Origin: Mesorhizobium waimense
GTDB taxonomy: Bacteria > Pseudomonadota > Alphaproteobacteria > Rhizobiales > Rhizobiaceae
DNA length: 64,000 nucleotides
NCBI RefSeq assembly: GCF_003601975.1
Contig: NZ_QZWZ01000013.1
Coordinates: forward strand, 124,001-188,000
Direction of reading: 5' to 3'
In this document: positions 34,949 to 44,073 of the stretch, in pieces
Layout: every line of letters starts with the position of its first letter
Position numbering within the stretch: position 1 is the first letter of the stretch
Notes under the pieces: generated by a model
What the model was told of the DNA's origin: nothing
Database searches by the model: none
Seen by the model: the letters and a program-made list of their open reading frames with translations, nothing else
Position numbers and translations under genes: made by a program

Positions 34949-36061
34949 TCAGGCCGATTTCTTCTTATCTTTCAAGTCTGTAGAAGCGTCTTCTCCGGCC
35001 CCGGTGTGACTTCCGGTGTGATTTGCTGCTTCCATGGCAACGCGCATGTCTTCGATCATCGCATGAGCGTATTTCGCCGTGGTGGCGATGTCTTCGTGGC
35101 CCAGCATCCTCTGCACGATCTTCATGTTACCGGTGCGCAATGTCCGCGTTGCCGCGGTGTGCCGTGTGTCGTGGAAGCGGAAGTTCTCCACGCCTGATTT
35201 GTCGCGGTAGCGTCGCCAGGCCGTCTTGAAGCCTTCCATCGTGATCGGGTATCGCGCCCCCCGCACGAGCTTACGGCGCTTGTTCGTCCTCCGAGCAACG
35301 TAGGTGAACACGGAAGTCGGATGATGGCCCTTCAGGACCCACAGGAGCGCGTGCACAGCCTCTGTCATTGGGAGGATCCTCGTCTTGTCGCCTTTACCGG
35401 TGACCGTGATTGTCCTGCCGAAAAAGTCGACGCGGGACCAAGTCAAATCGACGATTTCCATGCGACGGCATCCGGTCAACAGAGCGAAGCTAACGGCCGG
35501 CGCGTAGTCATCTCGCATCGCATTGAGCAGACGCCTCTCTTCGTCCTGGCTGGCTTCGCGCACGCGTTCTTTTGGTTCTTTGAGTAGATGCCTACTCCAG
35601 TCGATATCACCGACGGGAACTTTCCAGGTCTTCTTTGCACGCGTCATGATCCCGCGGAGAGGCACCGCCGCCGTGCGGTTGACGGTGGCATTGCTGACGC
35701 CATCGCCACGGCGCCGTGACACCATCGCAGCGATCATTGAATCCGTGATTTGGTCGAGCGTGATGTGCTTTCCAAAATGGTCGAGAATCCAGCCAATAAA
35801 GCGATAATAGTTGACCGAGTTTGCCAGGTGCTGGCCCACTTCCAGCCAATAGCGGGAGGCGGCTATCTCGAGCGTCATGGGTCCTTCGGCAGTGAAGCTG
35901 GCAGCCGTCTTGAGCTTGTCCAGAGCTTCCTGTCGCTTCTGCTCTAGGATGCGCTCTGCCTGGCGCTTGTTGCTCGTGCCCGTGGGGCCGGAAAATCGAC
36001 CACCGCGAAGCTTGAAGTCATAGGTGTATTCTGGTTTGCCGTGTTTTCGGTATACCGGCAT
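34949..36061 (-). CDS. int: Site-specific tyrosine recombinase (integrase) of the island
   Basis: A 370-aa phage-type integrase. The catalytic residues are visible: Arg in LTGCRRMEIVDLTW, His-x-x-Arg in FHDTRHTAATRTL, the second His in RMLGHEDIATT and the nucleophile Tyr in AKYAHAM. The N-terminal arm-binding domain (YTYDFKLRGGRFSGPTGTSN) and SAM-like core-binding domain precede it. The stop codon lies 5 bp from attL, as expected for the enzyme that inserted the island. The 5' end overlaps the excisionase-like gene by 118 bp. Confidence 0.95.
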   Translation of the reverse strand: MPVYRKHGKPEYTYDFKLRGGRFSGPTGTSNKRQAERILEQKRQEALDKLKTAASFTAEGPMTLEIAASRYWLEVGQHLANSVNYYRFIGWILDHFGKHITLDQITDSMIAAMVSRRRGDGVSNATVNRTAAVPLRGIMTRAKKTWKVPVGDIDWSRHLLKEPKERVREASQDEERRLLNAMRDDYAPAVSFALLTGCRRMEIVDLTWSRVDFFGRTITVTGKGDKTRILPMTEAVHALLWVLKGHHPTSVFTYVARRTNKRRKLVRGARYPITMEGFKTAWRRYRDKSGVENFRFHDTRHTAATRTLRTGNMKIVQRMLGHEDIATTAKYAHAMIEDMRVAMEAANHTGSHTGAGEDASTDLKDKKKSA

Positions 36062-36246
36062 GCCTTTTGGCTCCGTTTTTCAATGAACTCTGCGAGATCT
36101 TCTTGTTTGTAGCGACGGATCGGCCTCTTGCCCTCAAGGCCTATGTTCACCCAGCGCAACGCACCTTCATTCGTCAGTTCAAGCAAGTGCTTGGGAGTGA
36201 CGGCGAGAAGTTCAGCAGCTTGGACGGGAGTGAGCAGGCTCGACAT
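35944..36246 (-). CDS. xis: Helix-turn-helix excisionase-like protein
   Basis: A 100-aa protein starting MSSLLTPVQAAELLAVTPK with a MerR/AlpA-type winged helix (VTPKHLLELTNEGALRWVNIG, RRYKQEDLAEFIEKR). Its 3' part overlaps the integrase gene by 118 bp in another frame, so expression of the two is coupled. It is predicted to act as recombination directionality factor or integrase regulator. The tail beyond residue 65 may not be under selection. Confidence 0.75.
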   Translation of the reverse strand: MSSLLTPVQAAELLAVTPKHLLELTNEGALRWVNIGLEGKRPIRRYKQEDLAEFIEKRSQKACRYTENTANQNTPMTSSFAVVDFPAPRARATSARQSAS

Positions 36247-36480
36247 TTTCGGCGTTATAGCGGTCGGCCGGCCGCTCGACTTCACGAATTGTTACGCTCG
36301 TCAATGCCATGCAATGCGGCTTTGGCGAGCTAGGCCTGCGAACGTTTTCGCAATGGGCGGGAAAAAGTTCATGGTGCAGCGCAACAAATATGTTGCATTG
36401 CACACAAACTTCCGTTAGGTAATGCTAATACAAATGCGAAGGCTTCTAAAAAGCTGCCCCCCAAACGAAGGATGGAAACG

Positions 36481-36936
36481 ATGTCCAAGACCACTGAAAA
36501 GACCGCCGAATTTATCGACAACGCCGCTTTTGATGCATCCAAGGCTATTGAGCAGGCTAGTGCATTTGCCGAAAAGGGCGTCGAGCAGTCGAAAGAAGTC
36601 CTCGCCAAATTCCAGGCGGGATCCGAGACGACCCAGAAGGCGCTCGAGTCGAGCTTCCAGACCGCCAAAGCCGTTTCCAGCGATTTGTCGCTGAAAACAA
36701 TTGCCGCTATGCGCGCTAATGTCGACGCTAGCTTCTCGCACTTTGAAGCCCTGATTGCCGTTAAGTCGCCCTCCGAATTTGCCGAACTGCAGACCGCCTT
36801 CGTCCGCAAGCAGGTCGAAAGTGCCGTCGAGCAAGCCAAGGACTTCCAGGCCGCCACGACCAAGGCTTTCGAGGATGTTTCAAAGCCGATCAAGTCCGCC
36901 TTCGAGAAGGCGATGAAGGAAATCAAGGTCGCCTAG
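36481..36936 (+). CDS. phaP: Phasin family protein
   Basis: A 151-aa amphipathic helical protein of the phasin family that coats polyhydroxyalkanoate granules. It starts MSKTTEKTAEF (GAAGGATGGAAA upstream; the ATG at 36472 overlaps that site). Characteristic are KGVEQSKEVLAKFQ, a long helix-forming middle and SHFEALIAVKSPSEFAELQ / YxR-type RKQVESAVEQ. It is island cargo, possibly an extra copy. A strong hairpin follows 40 bp after the stop. Confidence 0.92.
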   Translation: MSKTTEKTAEFIDNAAFDASKAIEQASAFAEKGVEQSKEVLAKFQAGSETTQKALESSFQTAKAVSSDLSLKTIAAMRANVDASFSHFEALIAVKSPSEFAELQTAFVRKQVESAVEQAKDFQAATTKAFEDVSKPIKSAFEKAMKEIKVA

Positions 36937-36975
36937 CTTATTCTTGGGGGCGGGTAGAAAGCCAGGCGGGGTTGT

Positions 36976-37002
36976 CACGGCTCTCCATCGGGGAGAGCCG
37001 TG
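36976..37002. terminator. Strong hairpin after the phasin gene
   Basis: An 11-bp perfect inverted repeat (CACGGCTCTCC / GGAGAGCCGTG) with a 5-nt loop lies 40 bp after the phasin stop. There is no T tail on either strand, so it may be an mRNA-stabilising or factor-dependent terminator structure. Confidence 0.5.
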
Positions 37003-37137
37003 GCCACCTATGCACTTGGCCTCCGATGGCGCCGAATGGTTTGCAGGACCGGCGCGATATCCTTGCCGCGAAGATTCCAGAGGGTGACGCATTCAATTCA
37101 GCCAAGCGCTTCCCTTCAAGGAAGGTGCAGGCTGTGG

Positions 37138-37317
37138 CTATGAATCGAACTCCAACCGCTCATGCTCGGGATTTTGATGCCAGATCACCTGCCGTAGGTC
37201 GCGTCGGTCGACAAGCTGCCCGCAGTTCCGGCACACATAGAAATGATCGAGCTCGGCGGCCGGCTCCCTGCCACGCCTGCCGAGATTCGGCGGGCCGAGT
37301 TCGGACAGCTTAGTCAT
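37138..37317 (-). CDS. Small Cys2-His2 putative zinc-binding protein
   Basis: A 59-aa reading frame whose ATG overlaps the stop of the upstream 72-aa gene (ATGA at 37314-37317). The product contains YVCRNCGQLVDRRDL followed by VIWHQNPEHE: C-x2-C, about 14 residues, then H-x4-H, arranged like a zinc finger. Coupled start, coding-like composition and the metal motif make it very likely real. No named family is recognised; it may bind nucleic acid. Confidence 0.7.
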   Translation of the reverse strand: MTKLSELGPPNLGRRGREPAAELDHFYVCRNCGQLVDRRDLRQVIWHQNPEHERLEFDS

Positions 37318-37532
37318 TTTGCAAAGTCGACGGTCTGCGGGTCTTCGTCGACGCTGAATTCGTGGGCGCTCCCACCTTCATCGATCACCCGGAACCAGTG
37401 CTGCTGCAACGTCCTCGGAGAGATAGCCTTACCGGTAATCGATTCGACCGCTGCGAGAGCATCACTGGCGTCCGCATCCCGCGACGTGACAACCTCTTCA
37501 CCATACATTTCCTCAACATGATAGCGCGCCAT
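37314..37532 (-). CDS. Conserved hypothetical protein, 72 aa
   Basis: A 72-aa acidic protein beginning MARYHVEEMYGEEVVTSRD and ending DEDPQTVDFAK. It looks like a small rhizobial protein of the type with a PRTLQQHWFRVIDE segment, probably a compact alpha/beta domain without membrane helices. It is coupled to the downstream Cys2-His2 small gene. Function unknown. Confidence 0.7.
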   Translation of the reverse strand: MARYHVEEMYGEEVVTSRDADASDALAAVESITGKAISPRTLQQHWFRVIDEGGSAHEFSVDEDPQTVDFAK

Positions 37533-38045
37533 GGCTGTCTACTCTACCTCGTATTCCTCATCCCCCGACGGCGAACAGAACCGAGAACACGCGCGAATGT
37601 TCCGGCTTGCCTTTAGCAATGGCTAACGGAACGGAAACGGCTCCTCCGCTATTGAATCAGATTCGAGTTTTTTGGCGGGGGGTTCAAATGCGTAATCGTG
37701 CCGGTGGGGTCGGCTGGAGTTCATTGAGCCGTTGATGCCAACCCTGGTGGATAAGACACAGTCATCGGTCGCGCCCCACGTCTCGTTGTTTTCGATGGTG
37801 TAGCAGGATGATGGAACCGCTGGGTATCTTCACCGTTCTCTCGAAATGACCGTCCCGCGCCTTTTCCCATAACGCCGGATCTATCTCGCAACCCCAGGTC
37901 CGACACTCGAGCCGCGTCGACGCGGCCTCGGTTTCCTCGGCCTGTCGCAGAACTGGCCAGGCCTGCTGATGATGGGGATCGGCCTCATCCTGCTGTTGTC
38001 GGTGGCAGTCCTTTAAGGGCGGCCTAACCTTTGGGAGGCAACCAA
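37533..38045. other. Gene-poor interval with a membrane-protein remnant
   Basis: No convincing complete gene. On the plus strand a frame open from 37873 to a stop at 38014-38016 ends in a hydrophobic helix (QNWPGLLMMGIGLILLLSVAVL type) without a start codon before the hydrophobic part. It is probably the 3' remnant of a small membrane protein gene. Confidence 0.35.
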
Positions 38046-38415
38046 ATGGCCAAATTCAAGGAAGCACTTGAGCGCGGAAAGGAAGCTCGCCGTCAGCAGG
38101 AGGAGCATCCCCGCAATGAGAAGGCGGAGCAAAGTGCCCCTATGACTGACTTCGGCGCGCAAGCCAGGGCCTGGCTAAACGACGTCGTGGGCAAGCCTCG
38201 ACGTCGAGGGCTTCCGAAAAGCCGCGCTGATCAAGACCGGCGACCGGACCTTCTGTGTCGTCGGTGAATGGAACGACATGGACAGCCTCGCAGCGGCGCG
38301 GCCGCAGATGATTGGCCTTGTGGATACGATGCGCGACATGCTTGAGGATCTCGGCGGCGACCTCGGCGTCACCGATCCTGTCTCCGGAACGGTCGTCGCC
38401 GACATCGGGACCTGA
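38046..38415 (+). pseudogene. Small monooxygenase-like (ABM-type) gene, frameshifted
   Basis: The first part (MAKFKEALERGKEARR ... ARAWLNDVVG) and the second part in another frame (SLDVEGFRKAALIKTGDRTFCVVGEW, MIGLVDTMRDMLEDLGGDLGVTDPVSG) together match one small rhizobial protein resembling antibiotic-biosynthesis monooxygenase-like proteins. The join is at about 38190-38200; the total length is one base more than a multiple of three, so a single-base insertion has broken it (or is a sequencing error). Confidence 0.7.
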
Positions 38416-38560
38416 AGTGGCCCAGCTGCGGGCTTGGTGTGCACCGCTCGACCACTAGTGTGGGGGCCCCGTCCATCAAAATCAGCGAGCGACGCACGAA
38501 CTACTGGAGTGCGCTCAGCCTTCGACGTATAAATGGCCCTAAATTTCGGGGAGGAAGGCC

Positions 38561-39199
38561 ATGAATGCAGTGCCTCAATGGCGGCTCGCAGGCGACTGGT
38601 TCGACATCTGCAGCTGCGACATCCCTTGCCCTTGCGAGTTCGCCCAGCGGCCAACTGGCAATCACTGCCAGGGCGTGCTCGCCTGGCATGTGCGCGAGGG
38701 TCAGTATGGCGACGTGAAGCTCGACGGCCTGACGCTGGTGGCGCTCGGCGAGTTCGAAGGCAATCTATGGGCCGGCGAGGCAAAGGCCGTGATGGGCATG
38801 TATCTCGACGAGAAGGCGAATGAGCCGCAGCGCGAAGCCCTGCAGTTGATCTTCGGCGGCCACGCCGGCGGCTGGCCGGCGGGCTTTGCCGCTAATATCG
38901 GCGAGATGCGTGGCATGGAGTTCGTTCCGATCTCTTTCGAGGTGGCGGGCGACCTGGCCACTTGGCGGGTCGATATTCCTGGCCTCGTCGTTGGGCGCGC
39001 GGAAGCGCTTTCCGGTCCCACCACACCACCCGGCAAGCGGGTGCAGACGATCAACCCACCGGGCTCGGAGGTCGGCCCGGGCCAGGTTGCCACCTGGGGG
39101 CGTTCTGTCGAGGTGAGCACCAAAGGCTTCGGGCTCGACTGGACTGGCACGGCCCGCTCGAGCAAGCACATTCCGTTCGACTGGACCGGCCCGAACTAG
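38561..39199 (+). CDS. DUF1326 domain-containing protein
   Basis: A 212-aa protein with the DUF1326 pattern: WRLAGDWFDICSCDIPCPCEF near the N-terminus (four Cys that could bind metal), GNHCQGVLAWHV, and a C-terminal GLDWTGTARSSKHIPFDW. DUF1326 genes usually pair with a DUF2182 membrane protein; here that partner follows after 3 bp but is broken. GGGGAGGAAGG precedes the ATG. Function unknown, possibly metal handling. Confidence 0.9.
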   Translation: MNAVPQWRLAGDWFDICSCDIPCPCEFAQRPTGNHCQGVLAWHVREGQYGDVKLDGLTLVALGEFEGNLWAGEAKAVMGMYLDEKANEPQREALQLIFGGHAGGWPAGFAANIGEMRGMEFVPISFEVAGDLATWRVDIPGLVVGRAEALSGPTTPPGKRVQTINPPGSEVGPGQVATWGRSVEVSTKGFGLDWTGTARSSKHIPFDWTGPN

Positions 39200-39202
39200 G
39201 GC

Positions 39203-39962
39203 ATGACAAGGGCTGACGCGTTCCTCAGGAAATCGCGGCGGTTCACCCGGAATCTGCGCGGCATCCCGCTCGGTCTACTCGCATCGCTCGTCGGGCTGAC
39301 AGCAGCGGCGTGGGCGCTCACCCTCTATCAGACCTTCAGCATGGATATGCCCATGGGCATTGCCGTGCGCGGCGGTATGGAGGGTATGGAAGGCATGGCC
39401 GGCATGGCGATGGCCGGAATTGCCGCCGACGGCTGGTCAGTTGCCGGCGCGGCCGCCTTTCTCGCTGTGTGGACCGTGATGATGGCGGCCATGATGCTGC
39501 CAGCTGCGGCGCCCATGATCTTTATGTTCGCGGCGGCGCAGGCGAGGCGCGAACAACACGTGGCCATCCCAGCGTTCGAAATGGGCACCGCTCGCGCTCG
39601 GTGCCACGCTTGGCGTCGCCGGGCTCTACCAATTCACGACCTTCAAGCACATTTGCCTCAGCCATTGCCGTTCGCCGCTTGCTTTCGTTGCGCAGCACTG
39701 GCGCGACGGGCGTGTTGGCGCGCTCAAGATGGGGCTGCGCCACGGCCTCTATTGCTTTGGCTGCTGCTGGGCGCTTTTTGCTGTGCTGGTCGCGACCGGC
39801 GTCATGAGCGTCGCCTGGATGCTGCTTTTGACGCTGGTCGTCTTCGTCGAGAAGCTGCTGCCCCGTGGCCGCCGCTTCGAAGGTAGTTTTGGCCTTGCAC
39901 TAGTGGCCCTCGGGATCGTTGTATCGCTCGGGGCGATCGATATGCCTTGGATGGGCGGCTAG
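39203..39962 (+). pseudogene. DUF2182 metal-binding membrane protein, broken by deletion/frameshift
   Basis: The 5' part encodes the start of a DUF2182 protein (membrane helix LLASLVGLTAAAWALTLYQ, Met/Gly-rich MEGMEGMAGMAM, then VWTVMMAAMMLPAAAPMI). Near 39585 the frame shifts and the middle of the family is missing; the remainder continues in another frame (LYQFTTFKHICLSHCRSPL, MGLRHGLYCFGCCWALFAVLV, LLTLVVFVEKLLPRG) to 39962. The conserved CLxHCRSP and GCCWAL motifs are intact in the wrong frame. The gene cannot give a full protein. Confidence 0.8.
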
Positions 39963-40117
39963 CGGCATTCGCTTCCATTCCTGCCAAACCGCGCCCAGCG
40001 TTTCGGCGCGTCTGCTCCAGTGCGCCGCGTGCCGACAAAGGAAATTCAATCCATTCGCATGGCGCTGGTTTTTTAGTAGGCTGTCACGAGGCAAGGCGGC
40101 AAGGTTTAGGATCCGGC

Positions 40118-41563
40118 GTGACGGTAGTCGACGATCGTCTTCTCGAAAGCAAGATGACCAAGGTGGAGCAGGCGCGAGCCTGGAGCCCACGCGTCATCTC
40201 GAAATTCGAGACGCTGATCAGGAGCGCCGACGACCACTCACTCTATCGCGTCAATCCGCTGACGTTTGCTCGCGACCGCGCAATCGCCGAGCCTGAAGCA
40301 ATCGACCTCTTCCTTCATGCCGCCCGCTGTGGCTTGTTCGACATGAGCTGGGATGTGCTTTGTCCCCAGTCCGGGATGGTGCTCGATAGTTTCGGCGCCC
40401 TGCGCACGCTGAAGACCCACTACGTCTGTGGCCTGTGCGACGTATCGGGCGACACCGACCTCGACGACTTCATCGAGGTCACCTTCTCGGTATCGCCGAA
40501 ATTACGGCGCCTGCCTTACCACGATCCCGAGACACTCCCTGTTGAGGATTTTCACTGGAAGCTCCACTTCGGACATGACGGGCGGTTACCGGGGCAAGAC
40601 GTTCGCTTTCTTGACGTTCTGCGCGGCTTCGTTCGGGGCATGACGTTTCTGCCACCCGGCACCACCGCAGTGCTCCGCGCCGACCTGGGACCGGGGGCCC
40701 TTTCGGGCGTCAACGTCCAGACGCAGGCCGCATTCGCCGTGCCAATATCAGGCGATCCGGTGTTGGCACCGACAGTTCTAAAGGTCGATTTTGACGGCAA
40801 ACGCTTCTTGCCGACGTTGCCCGCTGTGCCACCTGGTCCGATCGTCATCGAGGTAGCGAATAGGGGGCCAGTGCGAGGTTCGTTGCTTGTCATCAACTGG
40901 CCGCCCGAGCTTGTCGCGCTGACTACCAAGCCGGCGCTCGATTTCGACCCTTATGTTTCCGGTGGAGCGCTGCTTGCGCGGCAAACCTTCCGCCAGCTCT
41001 TCCGGTCCGAACGTGTCGACGAGAAGGAGGGGCTCGGCATCCGGCAGATCACCTTCCTGTTCACGGACCTCAAAGGTTCGACCGCCATGTATGAGCGCCT
41101 GGGCGACCTCAACGCCTATGCTTTGGTCCGCGAGCATTTCGCTCTGGTCAACGCGGCGGTTCGGCAACATTCCGGAGCGGTGGTCAAGACGATTGGGGAT
41201 GCGGTGATGGCTGTATTCTCGCAGCCGTCGGATGCGGTTTCGGCTGCACTCCACATCTTTGAAGAAATCGATCGCTTCAACGGCGACCATGACGGCCCGG
41301 GGATCATCCTCAAGATCGGTGCCCACTGTGGACCGTCGATCGCCGTGACGCTCAACGACAACCTCGACTATTTCGGCCAGACCGTGAATGTCGCCGCGCG
41401 CGTGCAATCCTTGGCAGAAGCCGGACAGGTCTGCATTTCCGAGGCGCTCCATTCCGCACCCGGGGTTAGCGAAATGCTTGCTGGCCATCGTGTCGTGGCT
41501 TTTGACGTGCCTCTTCGAGGTGTAGAAGGTGATGCAACTGTCTATCGCATTATGCGGGGATAG
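40118..41563 (+). CDS. Adenylate cyclase with DUF5939-type sensor domain
   Basis: A 481-aa class III nucleotide cyclase. The N-terminal 300 residues form a DUF5939-type region with Cys pairs (HAARCGLFDMSWDVLCPQSG, HYVCGLCDVSG) suggestive of a zinc ribbon. The C-terminal catalytic domain has both metal Asp (LFTDLKGSTAMYERLGD and GDAVMAVF) and the transition-state Asn/Arg (YFGQTVNVAARVQ), so it should be active. Start: GTG 40118 after TAGGATCC; an ATG at 40154 is the alternative. Convergent with another cyclase gene. Confidence 0.88.
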   Translation: MTVVDDRLLESKMTKVEQARAWSPRVISKFETLIRSADDHSLYRVNPLTFARDRAIAEPEAIDLFLHAARCGLFDMSWDVLCPQSGMVLDSFGALRTLKTHYVCGLCDVSGDTDLDDFIEVTFSVSPKLRRLPYHDPETLPVEDFHWKLHFGHDGRLPGQDVRFLDVLRGFVRGMTFLPPGTTAVLRADLGPGALSGVNVQTQAAFAVPISGDPVLAPTVLKVDFDGKRFLPTLPAVPPGPIVIEVANRGPVRGSLLVINWPPELVALTTKPALDFDPYVSGGALLARQTFRQLFRSERVDEKEGLGIRQITFLFTDLKGSTAMYERLGDLNAYALVREHFALVNAAVRQHSGAVVKTIGDAVMAVFSQPSDAVSAALHIFEEIDRFNGDHDGPGIILKIGAHCGPSIAVTLNDNLDYFGQTVNVAARVQSLAEAGQVCISEALHSAPGVSEMLAGHRVVAFDVPLRGVEGDATVYRIMRG

Positions 41564-41848
41564 GCACGATTGCGCGCCAACGCCATTTCGCACCGCCTAG
41601 AACCGGAACTTAGTGCGTCCGCCAAGGTCTTGAGCAATTCAACGGATAGGCTGGTGCGCGAGGATTGAACTCTCGATCAGTCCAATTATTTCAATGACTT
41701 ACTGATCATTTTGTAACCGTGTGACGGACCACAGAATGAGCAGCAAATGGGCTACTGGGCCGCGGGCAGCTTAGTGCATTGGTGCCACAACCGCGTATCG
41801 CACGCATTCGCTGAAACCGTGACCTTCTCCAGGCTCCCTGTGACGGTG

Positions 41849-43615
41849 CTACCTTAACCCGGCTTTGCGCAGGCCTTCGATAAGTAGTTCAGTGTCCTCC
41901 GGATACTTGTGCGGAGGAACCTTGCGCCACTGCGCGGTTGTGAAGTTTGGGTGCACCTCCAATAGCGCTTGGGCATGCTTGTCCGCTTCCCGTGCGTTCC
42001 CGAGATAGGCATAGCTCGCTGCCATAAGCCGATGGCCCTCGGAGTCGTCCCGCATCTTTTGCAACGTCTCGATCGTTTTTTCATATTCGCCGAGCTGAAA
42101 ATAGGCATCGCCGAGATACCAGAGATAGGAATCCGGATAATAAGGGTTGAGCCGCATCGCCTTCTCTAGCAGCCCCACAGACCGCTCCGCTTGACGAACG
42201 TAGACCAGGCAGTCGCCCATCTCGGCTAGCAAGTCGGCGTCATTGGGATTGAGCTGCAGAGCACGTTCGTAGGCGGCGATGGCTGGATCGTGCTCCTTCT
42301 TGTAGAGGCGGGCCAGGCCCATTTCGGAATAACCGCGTGCGTCGAGGTCGTCATGCTGGACGGCCAGATTCGCCAGGTTTAACGCCTCGTTCAACGCGCC
42401 TTCCGGATCGTTGGTCCACGCATAACGCCATTCAACATTGAACGTCCGCGACATGGCCGCATAGCTGCGCGCATAGTGCGGATCGAGATCCCGCGCCTGT
42501 CTATAAAGTCGCCTGGCATGCCAGTTGCTCTCCGGGCGGAAGCGGAAACTAAGATCCTGTCCTCGCAAGATCAGTCCATAGGCATCGACGTTGGGGTGGT
42601 TCTGAGCCGAAAGGCGGCGCTTTTCCGCCATGTCTATCTGGACGGCCAGGCGCGAGGCTGTGGTAGCAGTCACGTCGTCCTGGAAGGCAAATATGTCCTC
42701 GATCCCGCCATCGTAGCGTTCGGACCACATCGTATTCTCGGTCCGCGCCTCGATCAGGTCGACGGCGATCCGCAGCTTGTTTCCAACGCGCCTAAAGCAT
42801 CCAGACAGAACGTATCGAACGCCGAGTTTATTGGCGATCTCGCGCAGCGACCGCGTCTGGGCGGTCGCTGCAAAGGTCGAATGACGAGCAATCACCATCA
42901 GGTTGCGGAAGCGGCACAGATCGGAAATCAAGTCAGCAACAACGCCCTGGCACAGATGGAGGTCTGCAGGATCGCCCGAGACGTTCTCGAACGGCAGGAC
43001 GGCGAGCGAACTGTCCGGGACGGAACGCTGGGGTGCCGGGGCAAACGGCAGCGCCGACACTTTGGGCTCGGCATGAGTCCGACCGAAGTCTACGGCTAGG
43101 ACTTCGACCTCGTCAGCTATGTTCTTCAGCTTCTGCTTTCCGAGCGACCGGAACGAGCATTCCGGCTCATTGCGCACGAACTGGTGAACCGATTCGGTAA
43201 TACATATGCCGCCAGGCGACGCCAGCGCCTGAATGCGTGCGGCCATGTTGATGCCATGACCGTAGACGCCACTGTCGCCGACGATCGCGTCGCCTATGGT
43301 GATGCCGATCCGGTAGGCGATAGGCTCCTGGCCACCCGACCACACTGCGGCGTTCGACATCTCCCTCTGCATTTCGACGGCAAAATCCAGGGCTACGGTC
43401 GCGCTTGGAAACAGGGCGACCAGTCCGTCGCCCGCGGTATCGACAACCGACCCGCCATAGTCGCCGACGAGGCTGCTGATGAGACTCTGAGAGCGTATCA
43501 AACGGACGACCGTCCCCTCTTCGTCATTATCCACCAGCCGGCTGTAGCCGTGGACGTCTGCGTAGAGGATCGCTGACAGCTTGCGATTGAGTTTCTCGGT
43601 TCGCGCGAGGACCAT
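41849..43615 (-). CDS. Adenylate cyclase with C-terminal TolB-like and TPR domains
   Basis: A 588-aa protein. The N-terminal class III cyclase domain (LSAILYADVHGYSRLVD, DTAGDGLVALF, YGHGINMAARIQ) retains the metal Asp and Asn/Arg residues. Residues about 200-330 are the TolB-like adenylate-cyclase-associated segment (SLAVLPFENVSGDPAD, LGVRYVLSGCFRRVGNKLRI, ERYDGGIEDIFAFQDD). The rest is a TPR array (AIAAYERALQLNPNDADLLAEMG and similar). This architecture is abundant in rhizobia and makes cAMP in response to unknown cues. It converges with the DUF5939 cyclase. Confidence 0.93.
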   Translation of the reverse strand: MVLARTEKLNRKLSAILYADVHGYSRLVDNDEEGTVVRLIRSQSLISSLVGDYGGSVVDTAGDGLVALFPSATVALDFAVEMQREMSNAAVWSGGQEPIAYRIGITIGDAIVGDSGVYGHGINMAARIQALASPGGICITESVHQFVRNEPECSFRSLGKQKLKNIADEVEVLAVDFGRTHAEPKVSALPFAPAPQRSVPDSSLAVLPFENVSGDPADLHLCQGVVADLISDLCRFRNLMVIARHSTFAATAQTRSLREIANKLGVRYVLSGCFRRVGNKLRIAVDLIEARTENTMWSERYDGGIEDIFAFQDDVTATTASRLAVQIDMAEKRRLSAQNHPNVDAYGLILRGQDLSFRFRPESNWHARRLYRQARDLDPHYARSYAAMSRTFNVEWRYAWTNDPEGALNEALNLANLAVQHDDLDARGYSEMGLARLYKKEHDPAIAAYERALQLNPNDADLLAEMGDCLVYVRQAERSVGLLEKAMRLNPYYPDSYLWYLGDAYFQLGEYEKTIETLQKMRDDSEGHRLMAASYAYLGNAREADKHAQALLEVHPNFTTAQWRKVPPHKYPEDTELLIEGLRKAGLR

Positions 43616-43769
43616 GGCCCCCTTTCACCCCATTGTTCGCAGCCGCAATACAACCCGCCGTGCGATCCAGCATAGCACACAAATGGCCGCTCATGCAGAA
43701 GCCGGCGAGTTGGAATGAGGCGGAATGCCGGGCGGCGGTGCGCCGTTCCTTCGAGGCTGAAACTCTAGC

Positions 43770-44037
43770 ATCATCATTCTCGACGGGCGCGACATAGGCT
43801 GGATCGAGGTCACCCGGGGCGCGACACCGCCTACAATCGCGCGCAGGTGCCGTTGCTGGACGATTATTGCGGGCTCGGCATCGGCACGCGGCTGATCAGG
43901 GGCCTGCTCGACACGGCGGCGCGAGGAGAAGACGGTCTCGCTGTCGGTTACTCGCTTCCGTGCGATCAGTCTCTAGGAGCGGTTCGGCTTCCGCATCATC
44001 GATCCCAAGCGTCGCCAATCCTCAGCATGGTGGGGCG
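43770..44037 (+). pseudogene. GNAT acetyltransferase remnant
   Basis: Pieces of one GNAT protein lie in three frames: LDGRDIGWIEV, then LDDYCGLGIGTRLIRGLLDTA (acetyl-CoA loop), then a frame with AISL-stop-ERFGFRIIDPKRRQ where the usual Tyr codon of LYERFGF is TAG. Two frameshifts and one nonsense change show long decay. Confidence 0.75.
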
Positions 44038-44073
44038 AGCGCAAGCCCGCGTCAGGGACGCATTCCTTTCCGG

